DNA of 50,443 nt from Syncephalis plumigaleata (lineage: Eukaryota; Zoopagomycota; Zoopagomycetes; Zoopagales; Piptocephalidaceae). The stretch covers positions 1 through 50,443 of the forward strand of contig JAIXMF010000060.1 of the NCBI GenBank assembly GCA_025201365.1, read 5' to 3'. Below the pieces are notes generated by a model that saw only the letters and a program-made list of their open reading frames with translations, had not been told where the DNA came from and searched no databases. Positions within the stretch are counted from its first letter, which is position 1. Each line of letters begins with the position of its first letter. Both the position numbers and the translations under genes were made by a program. Positions 32,703-41,849 of the stretch are shown here, piece after piece.

Positions 32703-33342
32703 GGCGATAAATATGGATAATGCTACAGAAATGCTAGATGATAACAATGGAAGCAGAAGAATAAACAGTATTTTTATCGAAACGTTGTAGTGTATTTAAC
32801 TTGTTGATATATAAGCGTGGAGAATAAGGGAGCATGCGATCGGGTACCCAGGCCAACTGTTCAAACTACAACGCTCGTTTATCCGCCTTTTTGTAGAGTT
32901 GGATATCGAGAAGCTAACTTATTCGAGTAATGCTCGTTTCCTGGCGTATGCTTATCTCGTAAATCTATGCTTGCTTATGCGATCGAATAGATAAGTGGAT
33001 AGTTTTGTACTAGTATCATTATCATCATTAGCAACATGGTTCTAGCATTTACCAATTCCCATTTTGACGACAGTTTATCGGTAAATATTCAGCATAGGTC
33101 TAATTCCTTTTTAGATTGATGATTGAAACTCGTCGCTAATACTACGACTACCTTATTGTTTTAGAACTGTTCGACAAAAGCAAGTAAATTGACGCCGACT
33201 ATTATGATTATTATCGTCTTTCGATGGAAATGGAGTGCACAACTGATTAACAGGTTCTAACAACTTTATTATGATATTTTTTGCTTACTCAATTGTACAT
33301 GTATAAGTGAAGTGCATCCATACAGTCGTATCTCTCATCCAG
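32703..33342. other. spacer between membrane protein and cyclin gene
   Basis: No gene is seen. A GATATATAAGCG box lies near 32806-32818. Confidence 0.35.
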
Positions 33343-34994
33343 TTATGTTTGCGTACTAGTTTGCTCGTGATGGAATCCTGAGACTGTATCCATTCTTGAA
33401 CCATTAACAGATCCAGCTAGTGAGTTGCCGGTATTTACTCCATCAAGATGCTGTGGATGTACAACATAACGCACTGTATCCTGTTTGCCAGCTGCCAATA
33501 CACGTTGTCGTTTAGCATCGGCATCTAATTCCTAGGGTTAGTCAATCCGGAACATCAACTCATCTAGTCTCCTGCTTACCACTACGCAATTGAACGCTCG
33601 ATCGTTTTGCCGTCACGGTTGCTCGATCAATACGTCGTTGAATACGAGCGCGTGCATCATGATAAATAGGTAACTGATCCGTGCTAAGGGTATGACAGTA
33701 GTAATCCACCAATTGCAAACATACATCTGGATAGCGTTTAGTTAGTGTTGTTGCCTTTTATAATCATACGACAGCCACCTACCTAATACATCGATACGGC
33801 GACAAAAATAAGGTGCCCACCAAGGCACGTCCTTATTCTCATTGTTTAATGATGGCAATCGAAGATTAGCATGGATAAGTTGCGCTGTTTCAATGGCGCC
33901 GACTGCAATAACATGCGGCGGATACTGTAGAGATAGTGTTGTCATAAAACTAATAAATAGATAATGAGCATGTGTTTTCCTTTTCTTTCTCTCGTACAAA
34001 TCATGCATGACTCTACCTTTCAATTGTCATTGTCCAGGCTTTGTGCGCCAATTCTCGACTACCTGAATACATCGAATAGATTACTAGTCTAGTACACTCG
34101 ACACAATACTAGAATGCAAGGAAGCCTTACCCTGTAGCTTTTGAACAAATTTGATAACATAACCACCCGGATGACGAACGCGAAAATCAAAGCATAATGC
34201 CTGCAGTACCAATCGTTCCAGGTTTATAATCTTTTGGCGATGTGCTTCAAACTCCTGTAACCACAAGTTACTACACCATCGTAATATCATCCAGTCTAAT
34301 CGATATTTCCTCACTTACGGGAGATGCTACGTCTATCGGCTGATTCGATTTCCTTTGTATTTGCATGGCAATGGCCAATATATCCCTTAGTCGTTTTAGA
34401 GTCTCCTCCACCTTGCACGCTACAAAGATACATGCCACACTAGCATCCTAGTATTATTGACTGGTTAGTGTTTACTTCGCCTTTCCTATCGTTGTTGTTC
34501 ATGCTTCATAATGCACTTGCCTGTGGCGAATAGGCACTTAGGGAGTGGACGGCAAAGAAACGATGATATAGCATCATAGCGGTGGAGGTGGTAGTTAGCG
34601 GACTAGATACGAGTTATAAATTTAACCGTTGGGCAACATAGAATGGAACAACACGTAGCTCTTTACAAGGATACAAGCCACAGGCACGACACACTTGACC
34701 TATGAAGCGACACCATTGTACACGGGCTTCCGCGGCCCGTACCGGATCGTCAGGAGCAGCCTCGAGTAGGTCGCGTCTAGTAAAGTAGACCCGTGCACAC
34801 TGAGCTATGGGTGTTTGTTCGACCGTACCTGAATTGCGTAAGTAATTTGAATCGCGCGTCGATGCCACACGAGCAATAGTGGCAGACGGACTTATATGGA
34901 CGGAAGACGAGCTGAGCATTCCGTCAGGTCGACGTGGAGGAGGAGGAGGCGGCGGTGGAGGAGGATTACCGTTATGGTCTATACCACGATCCAT
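33343..34994 (-). CDS. cyclin K/T/Ctk2-like transcriptional cyclin
   Basis: Eight exons on the minus strand (34994-34675, 34602-34521, 34441-34319, 34254-34131, 34062-34017, 33949-33783, 33726-33580, 33524-33343) give 396 residues. Such cyclins activate CDK9/12-type kinases that phosphorylate the RNA polymerase II CTD. The N-terminus has a run of ten prolines. The first cyclin box shows YFTRRDLLEA, CRFIGQVCRACG, TSTAMMLYHRFF and VACKVEETLKRLRDI. The second box shows FDFRVRHPGGYVIKFVQKL, ELAHKAWTM, YPPHVIAVGAI and WWAPYFCRRIDV. The second intron uses a GC donor (CAG|GCAAGT). The first intron is 72 bp, a multiple of three; read through, it ends at an in-frame TAA, but splicing restores the cyclin helix. 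An element copy lies 49 bp upstream of the ATG. Confidence 0.87.
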
Positions 34995-35043
34995 AGTGTA
35001 TGTATGTTAATAATAAGAAGAAGAGAAAAAGAATGGTATTGAT

Positions 35044-35106
35044 ATACAATGGTTTTCCAACCGATTAACACTGTTAGCCGTTAACCATTGTTCTTATTAA
35101 TAAATA
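35044..35106 (+). repeat. dispersed ~60-bp element, copy 4
   Basis: It reads TACAATGGTTTTCCAACCGA, then TTAACACTGTTAGCCGTTAA, and ends TTCTTATTAATAAATAATT. It lies 49 bp upstream of the cyclin ATG and reads toward the cyclin gene on its strand. Confidence 0.8.
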
Positions 35107-35677
35107 ATTTACCTTTATTATTGTTATTGAAGTCAATATATATAACATTAGTGTCTGTGTATGTAGTTAACTCTCTCTATAGTACATTCGCCTTATAGCC
35201 ACTATTAATCATGTTCATTATATGACTGCGTATACAGTATCTTAGTGTTATACATTGAACATCGTATGCTTATAAATATGATACTTTATTATCATTCTAT
35301 ATAAAACATTATATCCATTGACTATCTCTTACATTGTAGCGTATCTATTAATGTGTGCAACATAACTAACCGTAGTAACATTTCACTGATTGTAGATGTT
35401 GCTTTGCAAATGCTTAAACGTCATATGTTAATTCAAGCAGCCAGAATACAGAATACACTAGACACATATGCATTGAAATAAGCTAGATCTATTATTATTA
35501 TTATTATTTGACAAATACATTCTAGTTATGCAGAGCATTGTTTGATGCGACCTTAATGACATTCGCATTGTACTAAATAACATGAGATGAATGCTAAACA
35601 AAGAATAAAGCATCTGCTAATGGAGATTTCCATACTGACATAATGACAGATAGTGATGCTAACTAATATGCAAAACT

Positions 35678-35731
35678 ATTTATTAACAAAAATAAACGAC
35701 TAACGTTGCTAACTAATTGGTAAAACACTGT
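35678..35731 (-). repeat. dispersed ~60-bp element, copy 7
   Basis: On the plus strand it reads TATTTATTAACAAAAATAAA, then CGACTAACGTTGC, TAACTAATTGGTAAAACA, and ends CTGTAG. It is a more diverged copy in the spacer before the mucin-like gene's 3' end. Confidence 0.65.
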
Positions 35732-35895
35732 AGTTGATATTATTATTTAGTACATGTACATTCATTATATTTGCATTATAAAAGTATAGCACAGCCAGCC
35801 GTGTTATTTAGTTTATTATTTTCTTGTATATATATGACTTTGTATACAATAGTTAATTAGTTTGTAAATAAGGCACACATCCACCAATACTAATC

Positions 35896-38106
35896 TTATT
35901 CATCGCAATCTTGAATGTCACTATTGGCGATGGGTTGATCATACTGAACTGTAGCTAATCCATTGGTGGCGTAGGCACTATCCTCACCGAGATCTTCGCT
36001 AGGCAACCTTTTCTCCAGCGTTACTTGAACATCACCGGATTCCGTGTAGTCCCTCGCTTTCAGTTTCTTCTCCGAGGAATGATTCGACAATACTGGAATA
36101 CGCAAGTCCGAGTTACGATTAACGTTGTAGGAAACATCAATTGCATCAGACTCTGTGGCCGTGTTGAGCTGTTCGGCCGATGAAGCCAAGTTTCGTCCAT
36201 GTAGGATGTGATCATTTCTCTTTTGGTTCATCGTGTAGGCAGAGGCATGAACAGGCACATCAGCATCATCATAGTTAATGAACTCATGCTCATCCATGTA
36301 AACCTTGTAGTTATCACTGGCAGGTTGCTGCAATAGACCGGAATTTGTTGATGATGTAGAATTATACGATGGGGATTTAGCGTCCGAGGAATAATGGCCT
36401 AACCCACGGGCCATAAGTTTTGACGTACTACCATCGCCGGAATCATTATTGCTGGATGCGGCATTAGCATCGGTATCAGTTGGCTTTACGTCATTATCCT
36501 CTTGCTTGTCAGGAGTAGTAGTGGATGAAGCGGGAGCTGGGGGACCAGCTGGGGCAGCACCATAGGGTGGCGGTACTGGCTCGTTTGTCGTGGATGTAGG
36601 TGTAGGTGTGGGAGTAGGGCTGTTGCCGCTAGAGCTTTGAGATGCTTGATCACCGGTGGACGATGGAGTTTGCTGAGCGGCATCCGAGACAGATGTAGGC
36701 ACTGAAGCGGTTGAGCCGGGTGTTGATGTCGGTGTGGGGGAGGCATCGCTGGAGTTGTTGGAGCTTGGACTCGAGACCTCTGCATTGCTAGTGGGTACTG
36801 ATGCGCTGTAAGAGGTTGGCGCTACTGATTCAGTCGATGTCGTAGGGGCGGTGCTATTGTCAGTGCCGTTATTGGATGGTGCTGGTGCATGATCGCATGG
36901 TGCAGGCGTTTGATGGCAAGGTGCCGGGATTGGAGCAGGGAGCGTAGTATTAGTTGCTGCTGGGTTTGTGTCATTGACGTGTACTGGTTCAGTGTTGTTC
37001 ACGGTAATATTGGCGGGTTGTACATCGCCTAGTGGCATGTCGTAAAGATCATCGCAAGGGATGGTGTCTGGATCAGTGGTGTTCGTAGCGGGTTGCTCGG
37101 AGGTTGTAGGCAATGGCTCGGTGTTATTGGCGGGGATGCTTACAGGTAGCTCGCCACCTGTGGGCAATGTAGAAGTTTCATTGCAGGGAACAGGCTCAGG
37201 AGCTGGCGTGGTGGCGTTAGCTTCTGGAGCAGCATTGTCGGCGGGCAGTGGTTCAGTGTTGTTAGCGTTGACTGTCGATGGAAGCTCGCCACCATTCGAT
37301 GGGACTTGTGTTTGATTATCATGAGTGGGCATGGAATGACAGGGCGCAGGTGTAGGTGTAGGTGTAGTACTATTGACCGTGATGCTGGATGGCAACTCAC
37401 CAGCATTTGATGGTGTCGGAGTTGGTTCGCAAGAGACCGTTACAGTCACGGTTACGGTCGTGGTTGGTGCAGACGGACATCCACAGCAGGGCGACGATGC
37501 GGCTCCACCATTTCCTGTGCTATTTGACGGCGTATCGCCATTATGCACAGTGGGAGCAGGTGTTGGCGTGATATCACTTGATGATGGAGCAGATGTGGTG
37601 GTTGATGAAGGACTGGCGGTACTAGTTTCAGTAGGCGTGCTAGTGCTAGTGCTAGTGCTGGTGCTCGTACTTGTGCTGGTACTCGTGCTAGTAGGAGTGC
37701 TAGTAGTAGTGCTAGTAGTGCTTGTAGTACTCGTACTCGTACTTGTGCTAGTACTTATTCTTACGATGGGCGTACCGTCACTATTCGTGTTTTGAGATGA
37801 ATCACCAGATGTGGGAAGACAGAATGCACCTCTGCCGATAGATTTGCAATGAGTTCCCTCCAGGCACTTGTAGCTTACCCAGTTGCCGTTGTCGCATTCC
37901 TTATAGTTAACGCCGTCGCAGGCTACATTGCCATGCTTGTAGTCACCGCAGGATGCAAATTTATCTTCTGGATCCTCATATCCTGATGGGTATGGAAGTT
38001 CGTCATCCGCGCCAAAATCTCTGGCGGTAAGTCTGACGGTAGGCATGGCTATCGCCGATGTAGCGAGAGCAATTACTGCCAATGGGCTGAAGCAATGAAA
38101 ACGCAT
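35896..38106 (-). CDS. secreted mucin-like protein with N-terminal chitin-binding-type domain
   Basis: A single exon of 736 residues starts at ATG 38106, chosen because it opens a signal peptide (MRFHCFSPLAVIALATSAIA). After a short linker comes a six-cysteine domain (about residues 50-100: FASCGDYKHGNVACDG, KECDNGNWVSYKC, GTHCKS, GAFCLP). It resembles CBM19-type chitin-binding modules in the spacing around Cys, NGNW and GTHC. The next ~450 residues are a Ser/Thr/Pro-rich mucin tract: first runs of alternating Ser-Thr, then about four imperfect ~45-residue repeats built on GGELP, NNTEPLP and a single Cys. The C-terminal 200 residues are less repetitive and contain dibasic KR sites. It is probably a heavily glycosylated wall or matrix protein. 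Confidence 0.8.
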   Translation of the reverse strand: MRFHCFSPLAVIALATSAIAMPTVRLTARDFGADDELPYPSGYEDPEDKFASCGDYKHGNVACDGVNYKECDNGNWVSYKCLEGTHCKSIGRGAFCLPTSGDSSQNTNSDGTPIVRISTSTSTSTSTTSTTSTTTSTPTSTSTSTSTSTSTSTSTSTPTETSTASPSSTTTSAPSSSDITPTPAPTVHNGDTPSNSTGNGGAASSPCCGCPSAPTTTVTVTVTVSCEPTPTPSNAGELPSSITVNSTTPTPTPAPCHSMPTHDNQTQVPSNGGELPSTVNANNTEPLPADNAAPEANATTPAPEPVPCNETSTLPTGGELPVSIPANNTEPLPTTSEQPATNTTDPDTIPCDDLYDMPLGDVQPANITVNNTEPVHVNDTNPAATNTTLPAPIPAPCHQTPAPCDHAPAPSNNGTDNSTAPTTSTESVAPTSYSASVPTSNAEVSSPSSNNSSDASPTPTSTPGSTASVPTSVSDAAQQTPSSTGDQASQSSSGNSPTPTPTPTSTTNEPVPPPYGAAPAGPPAPASSTTTPDKQEDNDVKPTDTDANAASSNNDSGDGSTSKLMARGLGHYSSDAKSPSYNSTSSTNSGLLQQPASDNYKVYMDEHEFINYDDADVPVHASAYTMNQKRNDHILHGRNLASSAEQLNTATESDAIDVSYNVNRNSDLRIPVLSNHSSEKKLKARDYTESGDVQVTLEKRLPSEDLGEDSAYATNGLATVQYDQPIANSDIQDCDE

Positions 38107-38596
38107 ATTGATTACAGAGGATGTAATACACTGAAAATAAACAAATGAGTACAAATAAGCAGATAGTTAGAAGGGAATAAAGCGATGGAGAAAGATGGAG
38201 AGGATTGACCAGCAATCAAGGATACTCAAACGATAGATAGTAAAGAATAGCGAGCGAGGATATTGCCGTTTGTTGGCAACTGATTTATATACTGACATGC
38301 TGTCTAAGAGCGTGTAATGAACACTGGATGTTGACCCACACGCATGTACGTGCGGTAACACAGTTTGAAGTGTGACCTGCAACAGTAGAATGACAGGCTA
38401 ATAAGCGTGTAACCAGCGTGCATATTGGCGGGCAATGCCCTGATAGCTGAAGGTCATTGTCGCTTGAAACACACATGCAGCACATGAAAGGTAAACTTGA
38501 TTTTCATGACCACACGCATATTCGGGAGCACGGCATGCGACGCGGCATGTATTGTCGCGAGGATATAACGCAGATTATAATTATTTAGTCACTTAC
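38107..38596. other. spacer upstream of the mucin-like gene
   Basis: This is likely the promoter of the minus-strand mucin-like gene; TTATATACTG near 38284-38293 could be a TATA box. No gene is seen. Confidence 0.35.
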
Positions 38597-38788
38597 CGAA
38601 CAACATTTGGGATAATGTTATGCTTAGGCTCCACATGTCAGAGGCCTTGCCATATTCCTCCTCCATTAATGATGGCAAGTCTAGCAAGTGTGCTAGCTTT
38701 CGATTCATAATATTTAATTCTGCCTTAATGAAACGCCATTCAGAGTGTGTTTTGAATACCTCTGGCGCCATATAAGCAGATGCTTCAG
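38597..38788 (-). pseudogene. protein-kinase fragment (one exon)
   Basis: A 192-bp exon-like piece on the minus strand is bounded by an AG acceptor and a GTAAGTGAC donor. It reads EASAYMAPEVF, a kinase APE motif, then a 35-residue stretch and ASDMWSLSITLSQMLFG, the helix-F region of a kinase. No catalytic loop, DFG block or C-lobe exons are visible on either side. The APEVF wording is shared with the kinase-like gene at 3562-4951, suggesting the same local family. I read it as a remnant; undetected exons in the flanks cannot be excluded. Confidence 0.5.
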
Positions 38789-39819
38789 CTTACTAACTGT
38801 TTGTATAGCTTTATTTTTATATGTAAATTCTCGTAGTTCGTATGACTAAGACGATATACTGGTATTGCTAATCTACGCGTCAACTAACACATCACGTCAT
38901 GTCACACCATTATAACAATATCTTTATTATAATTACTTTATACACATGAGTCATATATACGAAGCAATGTATTGCCATTCAAATAGAAGCATTCAAAGAT
39001 GCTCAATAAAAATATATTTAGTTTATTTGTCTATTACTAGCAATCAATAAGCACTAATACTAATTGACATGTTTGTTATTAATGTCTAATGTCATTAACA
39101 GTATACCAATCCATTTCTAAGTCTCTATTTCATTGCTATTTCCATTTACTACTTTACCAATGCTGTCTTCTTAGTATTAACTACATTCCACTTGTCAGTA
39201 AACAACACACGTCTACTTCCTCTTAACTATATGCTAGTTATTCCTTTTACTTTCTCAGTAATACGCGTCTTCTTCGTGTCATTCGCATTCCACTTGCTTC
39301 CTTTTTCACTTTAGCATACACCTTCCCAATAGCAGCTATCCTGTCATACTATCTCTATGACTTTTATTTATCTCTTTGTTTTCCTCTTCCTCTAACCTAT
39401 CTATACGCTCACTTGTCGTTATTATTACTATACCAATAAGCCTTGTTTATTGTTCGTTCTAGTCCTTTGTCTTCTAGCACTGTCCTGCTTATTTATCAAT
39501 GCTTAAGCGTTCACTACTCTCGTTGTAGTATGCGCCTTTTACTTTTACCGCTCTTTTCCGTAATCTATTTGTATGCCACCCTTACGTCATGCTTTTATTT
39601 GTATTTTACTTGTTTACTGCCATCTCCATACTCTATTCACATACAAGCATACATTGCTTCTTCAAATAAACTGGCATACGTGTTCATGCACCCTTTCTTG
39701 CTCATTCCTTGCTCATTCGTGACAACTCAGTCATTCTACTAGTTACTGCTTGTTTATTACATTGCTTATCGTGTATTCTATTTGTTCACTCGTTGCTACC
39801 TCTATGCAATAATGGATAT
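38789..39819. other. 1-kb AT-rich spacer upstream of the IleRS piece
   Basis: It is T-rich and low in protein-like frames. I looked for upstream IleRS exons (HIGH and KMSKS blocks) and saw none. Confidence 0.4.
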
Positions 39820-41001
39820 TGAATACGTCAACCTATTTGCATTCTCATCGTTACTTGATAGACCAATACATCCTACATGAACTACATTGCTCTGCCACGT
39901 TAATTAGTAATACTTACCAAGTATTCTTGTTCAATAAAGGTATGTTGATAAGAAGGGTGAATAGCATACACAGCGGTAGAACTAATACTTGCCTTGTTTA
40001 TTGCAGTTATTCAAGAATTGAATCGCTTTACCAACGCACAACTATCGGCGTTCTACTTTCAATCTATCAAGGAGCGGCTTTACGCTGACGACAAATTATC
40101 GTTGGCACGAAGGTCGGCACAGACTGCCATATACCACGTAAGTCATCGACACTTGGTATGCAATTGTAACTAAGCAAGGAATACTGCATAGATAATTGAA
40201 GTGTACACACGCGCACTCGCACCAATTACTTGTCATTTAGCCGAGGAGATTCAGCTTTTCTCCTCGTCAACTTGGTCAACACCACTTGATAGCATATTCC
40301 AGTCGGGATGGATATCTCTGGTAAACACTTGCAATCACTGAGTTATGTGTGGTCTAACACGAGCATTGATATGAATAGGATGGTCGTTGGCATAATACTG
40401 CTTTGGAGCAAGACTGGACAGTGCTACGACACCTTCGTAGTCAGTACTACCAGCTAGTCGAGAAGGTGCGACAGGCCAAGTAAGTGCTATCTGCAGTATA
40501 ACAGATGATTTATTTACAAATTTCATTGGCTGACAAGGGAAATCAAAACAAGCGCGCAAATCGATCTGACACTAGAACTAGAAGACAGTGCAATGTCTCC
40601 ACTAGGCCAATTACTACATAAATACGGTAAGACGACAATAATAACAATAGCGATAGTGATATTGCTCGTATATAGTTTATTAAGCAATATGTATTAGCAT
40701 CACAACTACCTGAACTGTTCTTATGTGCATCGGTTAATGTTGCTGCACAGTCGACATTAACCACGAGAAATGACACTGTTCTTATTAGTGAAACGATATC
40801 ATTACCAAGTAAGCATGGAGTATGAGTATGCCATGATAATGACTATTGATCGACAACGTAATAGACACTATGAATGGTGCATCTGGTCAAATGATCCTAC
40901 GTTTATCGGCACGACATAAATGTCCTAGATGTTGGAGCTATCAATCTGATCAACCGGAATGTCTATGCAATCGATGGAATGTTTGCAAGAAGCAAGGATA
41001 A
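39820..41001 (+). pseudogene. C-terminal part of a mitochondrial-type isoleucyl-tRNA synthetase
   Basis: Seven exons can be followed (~39820-39939, 40007-40137, 40192-40320, 40379-40479, 40538-40626, 40697-40808, 40865-41001), all with normal splice sites and one continuous frame. The product matches the anticodon-binding domain and C-terminal zinc region of organellar/bacterial-type IleRS: QYILHELH, LSAFYFQSIKERLY, RRSAQTAIYHIIEVYTRALAP, LAEEI, and a Cys cluster starting CPRCWS. The catalytic core and editing domain, which should supply ~650 more residues, are absent upstream, and no ATG precedes the first exon. The piece is therefore a 5'-truncated gene copy whose exons have stayed clean, or a real gene with a misassembled 5' side. 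Confidence 0.72.
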
Positions 41002-41065
41002 CTGATCCGAGAAACTAATACCAATATTCCTAAACTATATGTAATGATTGAACGAATAAAGGAAA

Positions 41066-41305
41066 ATGTCTAATACTAAATTGTCGGTGCAGTTGATGCA
41101 GCATGATGCATTGCTGTCGTACTGTTTTGGAATCAATGCAGTAGTGCGAATGAAAGGTGTGCTTGCATTACCTACCAAGTATGCTGTTATCCGTCATGCG
41201 AATTCAATGACACTGGAGCATGGATATTGTTTTGCAGAGAATGTCAAGTCATTCAAGGTTAATCAGCTAACTCTGATGTTCTACTATGGCATATCTCGAA
41301 AGTAA
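41066..41305 (+). CDS. possible small protein (79 aa)
   Basis: The frame starts MSNTKLSVQLMQHDALLSYC and ends YYGISRK. Codon use is unremarkable and no domain or signal peptide is visible. It lies 65 bp after the IleRS piece and could be chance. Confidence 0.22.
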   Translation: MSNTKLSVQLMQHDALLSYCFGINAVVRMKGVLALPTKYAVIRHANSMTLEHGYCFAENVKSFKVNQLTLMFYYGISRK

Positions 41306-41407
41306 TATGTTGATTAGAGCACGATAACAAGCATGGACAGTTTGTACAAACACAAAGAAATACAAGTCTACTTTGTGAATATTAAAGAATAGAACGAGTG
41401 TATATTC

Positions 41408-41644
41408 ATGGCTAATCTCATCTGCTATTATCATAAAATAAAGCTGTATTTATTGAGTAATTTCAATATAGAATATAGAGAAGGGATCCAAGTCATACAA
41501 GGAATACTAATAGTAAATACTGCAGAAACACATGAGGAATTCAATAGGAAAACATTAAAGACACTAACACACACAGCAAATTGCGTACTAAATATTCATT
41601 TTAAGGATGCTAATCAAAGATTTATAAAGGCGAGCGTAGAGTAA
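41408..41644 (+). CDS. possible small protein (78 aa)
   Basis: The frame starts MANLICYYHKIKLYLLSN and includes GIQVIQGILIVNTAETHEEF. Composition is protein-like, but there is no recognisable family. It could be chance or a decayed exon. Confidence 0.22.
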   Translation: MANLICYYHKIKLYLLSNFNIEYREGIQVIQGILIVNTAETHEEFNRKTLKTLTHTANCVLNIHFKDANQRFIKASVE

Positions 41645-41849
41645 TTATTGATTTACGTACGCAAAATTAATACGCCATATAGAATAAGGAGAAGGAAATG
41701 TGGCAAGCATGCACAACTGCAACTATCGACACACAATTAATAAATGATTACAACAGCTAATGTGACAATAATCCAATGTTACACGCGTGTTCATACGTAG
41801 AGACACGGGTACATCAATTAGCTGTGGTCCATCTAGTTATTGCTGTTGT

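Larger units (their letters stand above)
34995..35895. other. 0.9-kb AT-rich spacer with two dispersed elements
   Basis: No gene is seen. It holds element copies 4 and 7 and many TA-rich stretches. Confidence 0.45.
41002..41849. other. spacer after the IleRS piece
   Basis: Two short plus-strand frames are listed separately. Otherwise this is AT-rich sequence without visible structure. Confidence 0.35.

Noticed and set aside
34603-34674. In-frame TAA in the cyclin gene after a run ending VAQRLNL, suggesting a nonsense mutation or a 24-bp intron
   Set aside because: A 72-bp GTATCC..CTAG intron removes it, keeps the phase and gives a normal cyclin helix, so no defect is needed.
37373-37795. 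Plus-strand frame with long Val-Leu runs
   Set aside because: It is the complement of the Ser-Thr codon runs of the mucin-like gene.
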